Shown here: positions 21,165 to 29,368 of the stretch, one piece after another
Numbering within the stretch: position 1 is the first letter of the stretch
How the letters are laid out: each line of letters begins with the position of its first letter
Assembly: GCF_027922145.1 (NCBI RefSeq)
Contig: NZ_BSFC01000027.1
Location: 1 to 41,120, forward strand
Reading direction: 5' to 3'
Length of the DNA stretch: 41,120 bases
From: Novosphingobium resinovorum
Lineage (GTDB): Bacteria > Pseudomonadota > Alphaproteobacteria > Sphingomonadales > Sphingomonadaceae
The notes under the pieces: model-generated
Database searches by the model: none
What the model was told of the DNA's origin: nothing
The model's input: the letters and a program-made list of their open reading frames with translations, nothing else
Program-made: the position numbers and the translations under genes

Positions 21165-23317
21165 TGCGCTTCCTTCCCTGCCGCGCGCGCCAGCCGCAGC
21201 GAATTGCCGACCACCAGCAGCGAACTGCCCGACATCGCCAGCGCCGCCACCAGCGGGGTGACGTGGCCGAGGATCGCCAGCGGCACCGCCAGCACGTTGT
21301 AGCCCACCGCCATCGCGAAGTTCTGGCGCACCACCCGCATCGTGGCCCGCGCGACCTTCACCGCCGTCGCCACCGGCATCAGCCGCTCGCCGACGAAGAC
21401 GCCGTCGGCCGCCTGCTGCGACACGTCGCTCGCCCCGCCGGGCGCGAGGCTGACGTGGGCGCCCGCCAGCGCCGGGCCGTCATTGAGCCCGTCGCCCACC
21501 ATCAGCACCTTGTGGCCAAGCGCCGCGCGGCGTTCGAGCAGCGCCAGCTTGTCCGCCGGGCGCATCGCCGCGGTGGCGAACAGGCCCAGTTTCCGCGCGA
21601 CACCGCCGACCGCTTCCACCCTGTCGCCCGAGGCGATCGCGGCGATGAGGCCCTGCGCCTTCAGCGCCGCCAATGTCTCGGTCACGTCGGGGCGCAGGCT
21701 GTCGGCGAAGGTAATGCGGGTGCGGGTGCCATCGACGAGCAGGTCGACGGCGAGAGTGTCGGTCTCCACCTCCGGCCGCAGCAGCGCGACTTCGGCACCG
21801 TCGCAGCGCCCGATCATGCCGGAGCCGGTGGCCTCGCGCACCAGTTCGACGGCTGCGGGCTCCACACCTTCGCCGCGCAGCGCATGGGCGAGGCCACGGC
21901 TCAGCGGATGGCGGCTCGCCTGCGCCAGACCCAGCGCGATGGCGCGGCTGCGCGGGCCGAGCATGGCCAGCGTGACCGGGCGCGGTTCGCCCAGCGTCAG
22001 GGTGCCGGTCTTGTCGAGCAACACTTCGTCCGCCTCGGCCAGCCGCTCCAGCGCCGAGCCGTCCTTGATGAGCAGGCCCCGCCGCATCAGCGCCCCCGCC
22101 GCGACGACTTGCGCCGCCGGAACCGCAAGGCCGAGCGCGCAGGGGCAGGTGATGATGAGGACGGCGGTGGCGATCGTCAGCGCCTTGTAGACGCTCGCCC
22201 CTGCGATCAGCCAACTGCAGAAGCTGAGGAACGCGAGGGTGTGGACGGCGGGCGCATAGAGCCGCGCCGCGCGGTCCGCCACGCGCACGTAGCGCGAGCG
22301 GGACTGGCCCGCCTCGTCCATCAGCCGCGCGATGTCGGCGATGGCGGTGTCCTGCGCAGCGGCGGTGACGCGCACCCGCACCGGGTTGCCGAGGTTGATC
22401 GTGCCCGCGTGGACGAGGTCGCCAGTCACGGCGGGGCGCGGGGCGCTCTCGCCGGTGAGCATCGCGGTGTCGATGGTGGTGCGGCCTTCGACGACCTCGC
22501 CGTCGGCGGCGAGCGCTTCGCCTGCCGCCACCAGCATCGTCATGCCGGGGCGCAGCTTGTCGGCCTCGACGTAGCGGGCGGTGCCGTCCTCGCCGATCAC
22601 TTGCGCGCCCCGCCCCATGCGGCCGAGCAGGGCGGCGATGCCGGAGCGGGCGCGGCCGCGCATCATCGCGTCGAGCGTGCGGCCCGCGAGCAGGAAGAAC
22701 AGCAGCATCACCGCGCCGTCGAAGTAGGCGTGCTCGCCTCCGGCCAGCGTTTCGTAGAGGCTCATGCCCGTCGCCAGGATCACGCCGATGGAGATCGGCA
22801 CGTCCATGTTGGTGCGCCGGTACTTCAGCGCCATCCACGCCGAGGCGAAGAACGGGCGGCCCGAATAGACCACCACCGGGATGCCGATCAGGGCGCTGAT
22901 CCAGTGGAACATGCCGCGCGTCACCGCGTCGGTGCCCGACCAGACCGAGACCGAGAACAGCATGATGTTCATCATGCCGAAGCCCGCCACCGCCAGCGCG
23001 CGGATCAGGCGCTTCGTCTCCACATCGTCGCGGGCGAGCGGGTTGTCGGCGGCGCGTTCGGCCTCGAAGCCGAGTTTGCGCAGCTCCTCGATCAGCGTTT
23101 CGGCATCGAGCGTCTCGGCATGGCTGACGGCGACGCGCTTGGCGGAGAGGTTCACACGCGCCGAAGCCACGCCGGGGACGAGCCCGAGGCCGCGTTCGAT
23201 CTTGCCGATGCAGCCGGCGCAGCGGATGCCGGGGACGGTGAAGCGGCTGTCGATGCTGGGCGCGGTATCGAGTGCGGTTTCGGCGGGGACCGACGGCGGG
23301 GGTGTGATCGCGTTCAT
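21161..23317 (-). CDS. ccoI: Copper-transporting P1B-type ATPase of the cbb3 locus
   Basis: A 718-residue heavy-metal ATPase that supplies copper for CuB of cbb3 oxidase. It has an N-terminal HMA domain with IRCAGCIGK (Cys33, Cys36), the transmembrane metal motif CPC at 391-393, the phosphorylation site DKTGT (Asp435) and the hinge GDGLNDGPAL near 630. FixI/CcoI proteins are exporters to the periplasm, unlike CopA, and lie next to CcoS and CcoH as here. The start ATG 23317 overlaps the ccoH stop (ATGA); the longer frame begins inside ccoH. Confidence 0.95.
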   Translation of the reverse strand: MNAITPPPSVPAETALDTAPSIDSRFTVPGIRCAGCIGKIERGLGLVPGVASARVNLSAKRVAVSHAETLDAETLIEELRKLGFEAERAADNPLARDDVETKRLIRALAVAGFGMMNIMLFSVSVWSGTDAVTRGMFHWISALIGIPVVVYSGRPFFASAWMALKYRRTNMDVPISIGVILATGMSLYETLAGGEHAYFDGAVMLLFFLLAGRTLDAMMRGRARSGIAALLGRMGRGAQVIGEDGTARYVEADKLRPGMTMLVAAGEALAADGEVVEGRTTIDTAMLTGESAPRPAVTGDLVHAGTINLGNPVRVRVTAAAQDTAIADIARLMDEAGQSRSRYVRVADRAARLYAPAVHTLAFLSFCSWLIAGASVYKALTIATAVLIITCPCALGLAVPAAQVVAAGALMRRGLLIKDGSALERLAEADEVLLDKTGTLTLGEPRPVTLAMLGPRSRAIALGLAQASRHPLSRGLAHALRGEGVEPAAVELVREATGSGMIGRCDGAEVALLRPEVETDTLAVDLLVDGTRTRITFADSLRPDVTETLAALKAQGLIAAIASGDRVEAVGGVARKLGLFATAAMRPADKLALLERRAALGHKVLMVGDGLNDGPALAGAHVSLAPGGASDVSQQAADGVFVGERLMPVATAVKVARATMRVVRQNFAMAVGYNVLAVPLAILGHVTPLVAALAMSGSSLLVVGNSLRLARAAGKEAQ

Positions 23318-23862
23318 GCGCCGATCTCCTGTTCGGTGCGCCATTGGCGGCCCTCGGTTTCGACATCGAAGCGCAGGGTCCAGCGGCCTGCGGGCAGCGG
23401 CCGGGTGCTGATCCAGTGCCCGCCCTCGCGGTGGAAGGTGAGTGCGGTGTCGGGGAGGCGGCCGAGGGGGTGGCGGGCCACGGCGGTGAGCTTGGTGTGG
23501 GCGGCGGGGGCTTCGACAAGCTCAGCCTGAGCGGGATTTATAGCAGCGCTATTACCTCCCACCCGCTCATCCTGAGCTTGTCGAAGGATGGATGGCGCGA
23601 CCTTCAAATCCACTACCACCCTGCCCTCGGCCCCGCGCCGCGCTTCCAGCCGCCACCCGAGCGCCTTCTCCTTCGCCGCTTCATCCAGCCAGCGGTTGAA
23701 GTCCTGGCTGGCGACGTAGGAGTTCTCCACCACGATCCCGCCGAAGGTGGTGCTGGCGAGCGTCGCCATCGTCACGTTGACTGCCAGCACCACGCCGAAC
23801 CCGGCGACGAGGATCGCAGTCATATGCTTTCCATTGAAAGGCTTGCGGGTTTGCACGGTCAT
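23314..23862 (-). CDS. ccoH: cbb3 oxidase assembly protein CcoH/FixH, with in-frame repeat insertion
   Basis: A 182-residue membrane-anchored protein: N-terminal helix AILVAGFGVVLAVNVTMATLA (residues 16-36), then a periplasmic domain with VENSYVASQDFNRWLDEA, the typical FixH segment, and a C-terminal HPLGRLPDTALTF...GRWTL region. CcoH stabilises the cbb3 subunits during assembly. Residues about 91-119 are encoded by a copy of the CTTCGACAAGCTCAG palindrome, which interrupts the loop before LTAVARHPLGR; normal homologues are about 25-30 residues shorter. The frame stays open. It overlaps ccoG and ccoI by ATGA. Confidence 0.9.
   Translation of the reverse strand: MTVQTRKPFNGKHMTAILVAGFGVVLAVNVTMATLASTTFGGIVVENSYVASQDFNRWLDEAAKEKALGWRLEARRGAEGRVVVDLKVAPSILRQAQDERVGGNSAAINPAQAELVEAPAAHTKLTAVARHPLGRLPDTALTFHREGGHWISTRPLPAGRWTLRFDVETEGRQWRTEQEIGA
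23511..23586. repeat. Long palindromic repeat (CTTCGACAAGCTCAG family), copy 2, inside ccoH
   Basis: Left arm 23511-23534, right arm 23563-23586, with a single-base difference (CAT for CAG in the right arm). It lies wholly within the ccoH reading frame and is translated on the minus strand as SILRQAQDERV and NPAQAELVEAP around a short linker. Confidence 0.9.
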
Positions 23863-25322
23863 GGGATCGCCTCCTGCGGCGTGTCGAAGGTCACTTCGGA
23901 TAGGGCGGTCTCGCGCGCCTCGCCCTCGGCGGTGACGCGGAAGGCGAAGTCCTGCGCGGCGGTTGTCGCCAGACCTGGGGCAGGCGCGACGACGTAGACG
24001 CGCAGGGGCAGCGTGGCGTCGGCGGGGATCGTGCGGGTGAGGGTACGGGCGGCGTCGGCGCGGGCGCTGTCGTCGGTCCACATCACCGCGCCGGGGAGAC
24101 CGACGATGGCGATCTCCATCCTGCGCGGGCGGCCCTCCATGTTGCGCAGGCGCAAGGTGTAGGCGCCCCGCACCGAGCCGTCGCTCAGGAGGATGTACGG
24201 CGGGTTGCGATCCTTGGCGACGGTCAGTCCGGTGTGGACGCGGGTGCCCAGCGCGAACAGCAGGGCAAGGCCGATGCCCGCCCAGACCGCGAGGTACGCC
24301 AGCGTGCGCGGGCGCCAGATCAGCTTCAGGTGGCGCGTCGGCGGCTGTCCCGCCTTCTCGCGCTCGGCATCGTCCAGCGTGGCGTAGTCGATCAACCCGC
24401 GCGGGCGGCCGATGTCTTGCATCACCCGGTCGCAGGCGTCGATGCACAGGGCGCAGGTGATGCAGCCGACTTGCGGGCCCTGGCGGATGTCGATGCCGGT
24501 GGGGCAGACGGCGACGCACTGGTTGCAGTCGATGCAGTCGCCGAACACGTCGGGCGCTTTCTGCGACTTCTTGAGGCTGGCGCGCGGTTCGCCGCGGAAG
24601 TCCTTGTAGGTGACGGTCAGCGATTTCTCATCGGTCATCGCGGTCTGGATGCGCGGCCAGGGGCACATGTAGATGCACACCTGTTCGCGCATGAAGCCGC
24701 CGAGCACGAAGGTGGTCGCGGTCAGCGTCGCCACGGTGGCGTAGGCGACGGGGTCGGCGGTGCCGCTCCAGAACGCGGTCCAGAGCGTAGGCGCGTCGGC
24801 GAAGTAGTAAATCCACGCGCCGCCAGTGGCGAGGCTGATGGCGAGGTAGATCGCCCACTTCACCAGCCGCCGGGCGATCTTGGCCGGTCCCCACGGGGCC
24901 TTGTAGAGCCGCATTCGCGCATTGCGGTCGCCGTCGATCAGGCGGTCGACGTGCTGGAACAGGTCGGTCCAGACGGTCTGCGGACAGGCATAGCCGCACC
25001 ACGCCCGCCCCACCGCGCTGGTGACGAGGAACAGGCCGATGCCCGCCATGATGAGCAGGCCCGCCACGAAGTAGAACTCGTGCGGCCAGATCTCGATGCC
25101 GAACATGTAGAAGCGGCGGTGGGCGAGGTCGATCAGCACCGCCTGGGTTGGCGCATAAGGGCCGCGATCCCAGCGCAGCCACGGCGTGACCCAGTAGACC
25201 GCGAGGCACAGCGCCATGATCGCCCACTTGATGCGGCGGAACTTGCCGTCGATGCGGCGATTGAAGACGGGCTCTCGCTTTGCGTAGAGCGAGAGCTGGG
25301 TCATGTCGGGGGGCTTGTTCAT
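23859..25322 (-). CDS. ccoG: cbb3 oxidase accessory protein CcoG (RdxA/FixG), membrane iron-sulfur protein
   Basis: A 487-residue membrane protein with four or five TM segments and two [4Fe-4S] ferredoxin-type motifs, CIDCNQCVAVCPTG (near residues 260-273) and CITCALCIDACDR (near 286-298). Cys pairs in WCGYACPQTVW near 108 and CIYMCPW near 211 are also typical. The C-terminal periplasmic domain has the FixG Ig-like fold (YILLSDGSVRGAYTLRLRN). CcoG is a cupric reductase that supports copper delivery to cbb3 oxidase. I chose ATG 25322; the ATG at 25364 lies inside a repeat. It overlaps ccoH by ATGA. Confidence 0.94.
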   Translation of the reverse strand: MNKPPDMTQLSLYAKREPVFNRRIDGKFRRIKWAIMALCLAVYWVTPWLRWDRGPYAPTQAVLIDLAHRRFYMFGIEIWPHEFYFVAGLLIMAGIGLFLVTSAVGRAWCGYACPQTVWTDLFQHVDRLIDGDRNARMRLYKAPWGPAKIARRLVKWAIYLAISLATGGAWIYYFADAPTLWTAFWSGTADPVAYATVATLTATTFVLGGFMREQVCIYMCPWPRIQTAMTDEKSLTVTYKDFRGEPRASLKKSQKAPDVFGDCIDCNQCVAVCPTGIDIRQGPQVGCITCALCIDACDRVMQDIGRPRGLIDYATLDDAEREKAGQPPTRHLKLIWRPRTLAYLAVWAGIGLALLFALGTRVHTGLTVAKDRNPPYILLSDGSVRGAYTLRLRNMEGRPRRMEIAIVGLPGAVMWTDDSARADAARTLTRTIPADATLPLRVYVVAPAPGLATTAAQDFAFRVTAEGEARETALSEVTFDTPQEAIP

Positions 25323-25358
25323 GGTACTTGTCCCGCCTGGGAGTGCTTCCTTTTTCTC

Positions 25359-25446
25359 CGTCATCCCCGCGAAGGCGGGGACCCATCTCCTGAACTGGCA
25401 TGTTGCACGGTCATCAGATGGGTTCCCGCCTTCGCGGGAATGACGG
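25359..25446. repeat. Palindromic repeat (CGTCATCCCCGCGAAGGCGG family), copy 1
   Basis: Left arm 25359-25388, right arm 25416-25446, about 30 bp with two or three mismatches and a loop of 27 nt. It fills the gap between ccoP and ccoG and so splits the cco locus into ccoNOQP and ccoGHIS parts. A related element is at 30558-30673. Confidence 0.85.
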
Positions 25447-25447
25447 G

Positions 25448-26359
25448 TCAGGGGGTGGCGGCAGCTTCGGGCTCGGGCGCAGGCGTCTGTTCACCCCCGC
25501 CGAGCGAGTGGACGTAGGCCGCCAGCATCTTGATCGTCACCGGATCGAGACGGCCGGTCCATGCGGGCATCACCCCCATGTGCGGCTTGCTGACCTGCGC
25601 GACGACATCGTCCTTCGTGCCGCCGTCGAGCCAGATCGCATCGGTCAGGTTGGGCGCGCCGAACTGGCGGCTGCCCTTGCCTGCCGGGCCGTGGCAGACG
25701 GCGCAGTTGTCGGCGAAGAGCTTCGCGCCCTCGGCGTTGCCGCGCGCCTTGCCCGAAAGCGAGAGGACATGGCTTGCCACCGCGTCGATCTGCGCCGCCG
25801 TCAGCAGGCCATCGCTGCCGAAGTTCGGCATGATCGACTGCCGCGTGACGTCATCGCCGGGCTGGCGGATGCCGTGGAGCAACGTCGTCTCGATGGTTTT
25901 CAGATCGCCGCCCCAGAGCCAGTCGTCGTCGTTGAGGTTGGGGAAGCCCTTCGACCCCGCCGCGCCGGCGCCGTGGCACTGGACGCAGTTGATCCTGAAC
26001 GCCGCCGCGCCGCCCGCCACCGCCGCGCGCATCAGTTCGGGGTGCTTCGGCAGCTCCTCGATTCTCATGTCCGCCAGCGCCGCCACGGTCTTCGCGCGGG
26101 TGGCGGCGGCGGCCTTCATGTCCTTGTCCAGCTCGCCCCGGCTGGTCCAGCCGAGCGTGCCTTGCGTCGCGCTCGAAAGCATCGGCCACGCCGGGTAGAC
26201 CACGCTGTAGCCCAGCGCGAAGACGATGCAGGCGTAGAAGGTCCAGAGCCACCAGCGCGGCAGCGGGGTGTTGAGTTCCTCGATCCCGTCCCACTCGTGG
26301 CCGACGGTTTCCGTGTTCGTGGCTTCGTCGAGGCGTCCTTTTGGATGATGCTCAGCCAT
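25448..26359 (-). CDS. ccoP: cbb3-type cytochrome c oxidase subunit III (diheme cytochrome c)
   Basis: A 303-residue membrane-anchored diheme cytochrome c. The FixP N-terminal domain EWDGIEELNTPLPRWWLWTF (residues 22-41) leads into one TM helix. Two covalent heme sites follow: CVQCH (Cys125, Cys128, His129) and CAVCH (Cys219, Cys222, His223), each with a downstream Met ligand (SIMPNF and GVMPAW). It passes electrons from soluble or membrane cytochromes to CcoO/CcoN. The start ATG 26359 overlaps ccoQ by 8 bp. Confidence 0.96.
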   Translation of the reverse strand: MAEHHPKGRLDEATNTETVGHEWDGIEELNTPLPRWWLWTFYACIVFALGYSVVYPAWPMLSSATQGTLGWTSRGELDKDMKAAAATRAKTVAALADMRIEELPKHPELMRAAVAGGAAAFRINCVQCHGAGAAGSKGFPNLNDDDWLWGGDLKTIETTLLHGIRQPGDDVTRQSIMPNFGSDGLLTAAQIDAVASHVLSLSGKARGNAEGAKLFADNCAVCHGPAGKGSRQFGAPNLTDAIWLDGGTKDDVVAQVSKPHMGVMPAWTGRLDPVTIKMLAAYVHSLGGGEQTPAPEPEAAATP

Positions 26360-26534
26360 CGTTCTCGTCCTTGAAGATCATCGTCGCGGCGGCGTCGTTC
26401 TTCGCGCGGTGGCCGGGCCGGAAGGGCCAGGCGATCAGCACGACGAACACCACCAGCATCGCCAGCAGGCCCCAGCTGTCGGCCAGATGCCGCAGCATGT
26501 CGTACGTGGAATGGGTGCTGAGGGAGAAGGTCAT
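26352..26534 (-). CDS. ccoQ: cbb3-type oxidase subunit CcoQ
   Basis: A 60-residue single-TM protein: short periplasmic N-terminus (STYDMLRHLADSWG), TM helix LLAMLVVFVVLIAWPFRPG, and the acidic end IFKDENDG. CcoQ stabilises the cbb3 complex. It overlaps ccoO by 4 bp (ATGA) and ccoP by 8 bp. Confidence 0.92.
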   Translation of the reverse strand: MTFSLSTHSTYDMLRHLADSWGLLAMLVVFVVLIAWPFRPGHRAKNDAAATMIFKDENDG

Positions 26535-27280
26535 CGCCCCTTCTCCTTGGCCAACTGCTCCTGCGCGGCGGCGGCGTTGACATCGACCATGGTGCCCAGC
26601 ACCTGCAGATAGGCGACGAGCGCATCCATCTCGGTCACGCGGCTGGGGTCGCCGTCGAAGTCGCGGATCTGCGCCTTGGGGTAGCGCTTGAGCAGGTCGC
26701 CGGGATCGGCTTCCGGGGCGGCCTGCGCGTTGAGGTCGGCCAGCGCGCTGGTGATGTCGCGGTCGGTGTAGGGCACGCCCACGCGGCGCAGCGCCGTCAG
26801 GTTCGCGGCGGGGTCGGCGACTTGCAGGTCACGCTCGGCGAGGAAGCCGTACTTCGGCATCACCGATTCGGGCACGACGCCTTCGGGGTTCGTCAGGTGC
26901 TGGACGTGCCAGCTGTCCGAATACTTGCCGCCCACGCGCGCAAGGTCAGGCCCGGTGCGCTTGGAGCCCCACTGGAACGGATGGTCGTACATCGATTCCG
27001 CCGCGAGGCTGTAGTGGCCGTAGCGCTCCACCTCGTCGCGGAAGGGGCGGATCATCTGGCTGTGGCAGACGTAGCAGCCCTCGCGCACGTAGATGTCGCG
27101 GCCCGCCTGCTCCAGCGGGGTATAGGGGCGCACGCCCTGAACTTTCTCGATGGTGTTGTCGATCCAGAACAGCGGCGCGATCTCGACGATGCCGCCGATG
27201 GCGACGACGACCAGCGCGCAGATGCCCAGCAAGGTGATATTCTTTTCAAGCGTCTTGTGGCGTTCGACGATGGTGGTCAT
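26531..27280 (-). CDS. ccoO: cbb3-type cytochrome c oxidase subunit II (monoheme cytochrome c)
   Basis: A 249-residue protein with an N-terminal TM anchor (ITLLGICALVVVAIGGIVEI) and one heme site C69-x2-C72-H73 in EGCYVCHSQMIRPF, the CcoO signature. GSKRTGPDLARVGGKYSD near 127-144 and the Met ligand in ESVMPKYGFL near 160 follow. It relays electrons from CcoP to the catalytic subunit. It lies 21 bp downstream of ccoN. Confidence 0.96.
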   Translation of the reverse strand: MTTIVERHKTLEKNITLLGICALVVVAIGGIVEIAPLFWIDNTIEKVQGVRPYTPLEQAGRDIYVREGCYVCHSQMIRPFRDEVERYGHYSLAAESMYDHPFQWGSKRTGPDLARVGGKYSDSWHVQHLTNPEGVVPESVMPKYGFLAERDLQVADPAANLTALRRVGVPYTDRDITSALADLNAQAAPEADPGDLLKRYPKAQIRDFDGDPSRVTEMDALVAYLQVLGTMVDVNAAAAQEQLAKEKGR

Positions 27281-27301
27281 GGTTCTTGTCCCTGTTCGTC
27301 G

Positions 27302-28945
27302 TCAGTTCGCGAGGATCGGGCGGTCGGCGGCGGGATCGTAGGCGGCATCGCGCAGGGGCTTTTCCTCGCGCAGCTTGCCGAGGATCGTGGCCCAGACGTT
27401 GACCGTCATGATGACCCCGCCCGCGAGGTAGAGCGCGCCGCCGAAGGCGCGCAGCGCATACATCGGATGGAGCGCCGCCACGGAGTCTGCGAAGGAGTTC
27501 ACGAGGTAGCCGTCGGCGCCATATTCGCGCCACATCAGGCCCTGGGTGATGCCCGCCACCCACATGCTGGCGGCGTAGAAAACGATCCCCAGCGTCGCGA
27601 GCCAGAAGTGCCAGTTCACCATGCGCAGCGAGTACAGGCGCTCACGGCCCCACAGGCGCGGCACGAGGTAGTAGATCGCGCCGAAGGTGATCATCCCGTT
27701 CCAGCCCAGCGCGCCGGAGTGGACGTGGCCGATGGTCCAGTCGGTGTAGTGCGAGAGCGAGTTGACGCTCTTGATGCTCATCACCGGGCCTTCGAAGGTG
27801 CTCATGCCGTAGAAGGCCAGCGCCATCACCATCATGCGGATGATCGGATCGGTGCGGACCTTGTCCCAGGCGCCGTTGAGCGTCATCAGCCCGTTGATCA
27901 TGCCGCCCCAGCTCGGCATCCACAGCATGATCGAGAACACCATGCCCAGCGTCTGCGCCCAGTCGGGCAGCGCGGTGTAGTGCAGGTGATGCGGCCCCGC
28001 CCAGATGTAGAGGAAGATCAGCGACCAGAAGTGGATGATGGACAGGCGGTAGGAATAGACCGGCCGCTCGGCCTGCTTGGGCACGAAGTAGTACATCATC
28101 GCCAGGAAGCCGGCGGTCAGGAAGAAGCCCACCGCATTGTGGCCGTACCACCACTGCACCAGCGCGCCCTGCACGCCCGCGAACAGCGGGTAGCTCTTGG
28201 AACCCAGCAGGCTGACCGGCAGGTCAAGGTTGTTGACCACATGCAGCATCGCCACGGTGACGATGAAGGCGAGGTAGAACCAGTTGGCGACGTAGATGTG
28301 CGGTTCCGAGCGCCTCACGATCGTGCCGACGAAGACCGCGAGGTAGCAGACCCATACCACCGTCAGCCACCAGTCGACGTACCATTCGGGCTCTGCGTAT
28401 TCCTTGCCCTCGCTGATGCCGAGGAGGTAGCCGGTGGCGGCCAGCACGATGAACAGCTGGTAGCCCCAGAACACGAAACGGGCGAGACCGGGGAAGGCCA
28501 GCCGCGCGCGGCAGGTGCGCTGGACGACGTAGAAGCTCGTCGCGATCAGGGCATTGCCGCCGAACGCGAAGATCACCGCCGACGTGTGCAGCGGGCGGAC
28601 CCGGCCGAAGTTGAGGTAGGGCTCCAGATTGAGCCAGGGCCAGGTCAGCTGCGCGGCGATGAACACGCCCGCCAGGAACCCCGCCATGCCCCAGAACACC
28701 GTGGCGATCATGCCCCAGCGGATCGGGTCGTCGTCATAGCGCCCCTGATCGGGGAAGCGCAGCACGCCGCGCGCGATGCCGTCATAGTCGGCGCCGCGCA
28801 GGGTGAACCACAAGGCGGTCATCGCCGCGATGGCGACGATCCCCATGTGGATGGCGAAGCCCTGATCCACCGCCAGCGCGGAGGCCATCACGGCAAGGAA
28901 GAGCACGGCAAGCCACACGCCTGCCCGCGCCAGCACCGAAACCAT
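27302..28945 (-). CDS. ccoN: cbb3-type cytochrome c oxidase catalytic subunit I
   Basis: A 547-residue, about 14-TM heme-copper oxidase subunit that reduces oxygen to water with high affinity. Metal ligands are visible: RPLHTSAVIFA (low-spin heme His), WWYGHNAVGFF (CuB His with the nearby Tyr of the C-family), AGPHHLHYT (CuB His pair), and SHYTDWTIGHVHSGALGW (heme b3 and b His). C-family oxidases use this lysine-poor channel design. It is the first gene of ccoNOQP, and an FNR-type box lies about 74 bp upstream of the start. Confidence 0.97.
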   Translation of the reverse strand: MVSVLARAGVWLAVLFLAVMASALAVDQGFAIHMGIVAIAAMTALWFTLRGADYDGIARGVLRFPDQGRYDDDPIRWGMIATVFWGMAGFLAGVFIAAQLTWPWLNLEPYLNFGRVRPLHTSAVIFAFGGNALIATSFYVVQRTCRARLAFPGLARFVFWGYQLFIVLAATGYLLGISEGKEYAEPEWYVDWWLTVVWVCYLAVFVGTIVRRSEPHIYVANWFYLAFIVTVAMLHVVNNLDLPVSLLGSKSYPLFAGVQGALVQWWYGHNAVGFFLTAGFLAMMYYFVPKQAERPVYSYRLSIIHFWSLIFLYIWAGPHHLHYTALPDWAQTLGMVFSIMLWMPSWGGMINGLMTLNGAWDKVRTDPIIRMMVMALAFYGMSTFEGPVMSIKSVNSLSHYTDWTIGHVHSGALGWNGMITFGAIYYLVPRLWGRERLYSLRMVNWHFWLATLGIVFYAASMWVAGITQGLMWREYGADGYLVNSFADSVAALHPMYALRAFGGALYLAGGVIMTVNVWATILGKLREEKPLRDAAYDPAADRPILAN

Positions 28946-29012
28946 AAGCTGTCTCTTTTCGAGATGAGTTGCTGATCAGGGTCCGCCTTGGGCGCAGGAG
29001 CCGGGAGTCGCA

Positions 29013-29026
29013 TTGACGGGGATCAA
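29013..29026. promoter_or_regulatory. ccoN: FNR/FixK-type box upstream of ccoN
   Basis: TTGACGGGGATCAA, 9 of 10 matches to TTGAT-N4-ATCAA. It is centred about 74 bp upstream of the ccoN start, which is compatible with activation at -41.5 and a leader of about 33 nt. A regulator with the matching recognition helix is encoded at 31215-31916. Confidence 0.75.
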
Positions 29027-29034
29027 AAACCCTC

Positions 29035-29235
29035 GTCGTCCCGGACCTGATCCGGGACCGCTGGCCGTGAACGGCCCGCCTCGCGGTGCGCGCAGCAGGG
29101 GCTTCGACAAGCTCAGCCTGAGCGGTGTTGAGAGGAGAGGTTATCAGTCCCGCTCAGGCTGAGCTTGTCGAAGCCCCCGCCGGGCAGCACGCGCCTAAAG
29201 ACAGCCACCGGTCCCGGATCAGGTCCGGGACGACG
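29035..29235. repeat. Palindromic repeat (GTCCCGGACCTGATCCGGGA family) split by a nested element
   Basis: Arms 29035-29065 and 29204-29235 are near-perfect inverted copies of each other. A complete CTTCGACAAGCTCAG-family palindrome (29098-29177) sits between them. The outer arms are far apart, as if the inner element had been inserted in the loop. Confidence 0.8.
29098..29177. repeat. Long palindromic repeat (CTTCGACAAGCTCAG family), copy 3
   Basis: Left arm 29098-29125, right arm 29150-29177, nearly perfect complements around a 24-nt loop. It lies between ccoN and the divergent ompW-like gene and is nested inside another palindromic repeat. Confidence 0.9.
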
Positions 29236-29260
29236 GGGCGACAGCAAAATTCTCCCCGAC

Positions 29261-29274
29261 TTGCGCCCGATCAA
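29261..29274 (+). promoter_or_regulatory. Degenerate FNR-type box upstream of ompW-like gene
   Basis: TTGCGCCCGATCAA, 8 of 10 matches to TTGAT-N4-ATCAA, with the same TTGCG half-site as the hemN box. It is centred about 101 bp before the start codon. OmpW is under FNR control in enterobacteria, which fits. Confidence 0.4.
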
Positions 29275-29368
29275 TTCATCCCGGTTGCATGAAGCGCAAA
29301 CCGCAAGGGCCGCTCAAGAGGGGGGACATGCATGGTGCAGCCCCGGCGGTCATTCGAAAGACAGCGAT

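Noticed and set aside
21164..23530. 788-residue open frame on the plus strand
   Set aside because: Antisense of ccoI and part of ccoH; no domain character.
25322..25364. Longer CcoG starting at ATG 25364
   Set aside because: The additional 14 residues are encoded by the arm of a palindromic repeat and are not typical of CcoG.
26822..28975. 717-residue open frame on the plus strand
   Set aside because: Antisense of ccoO and ccoN, both with all heme ligands.
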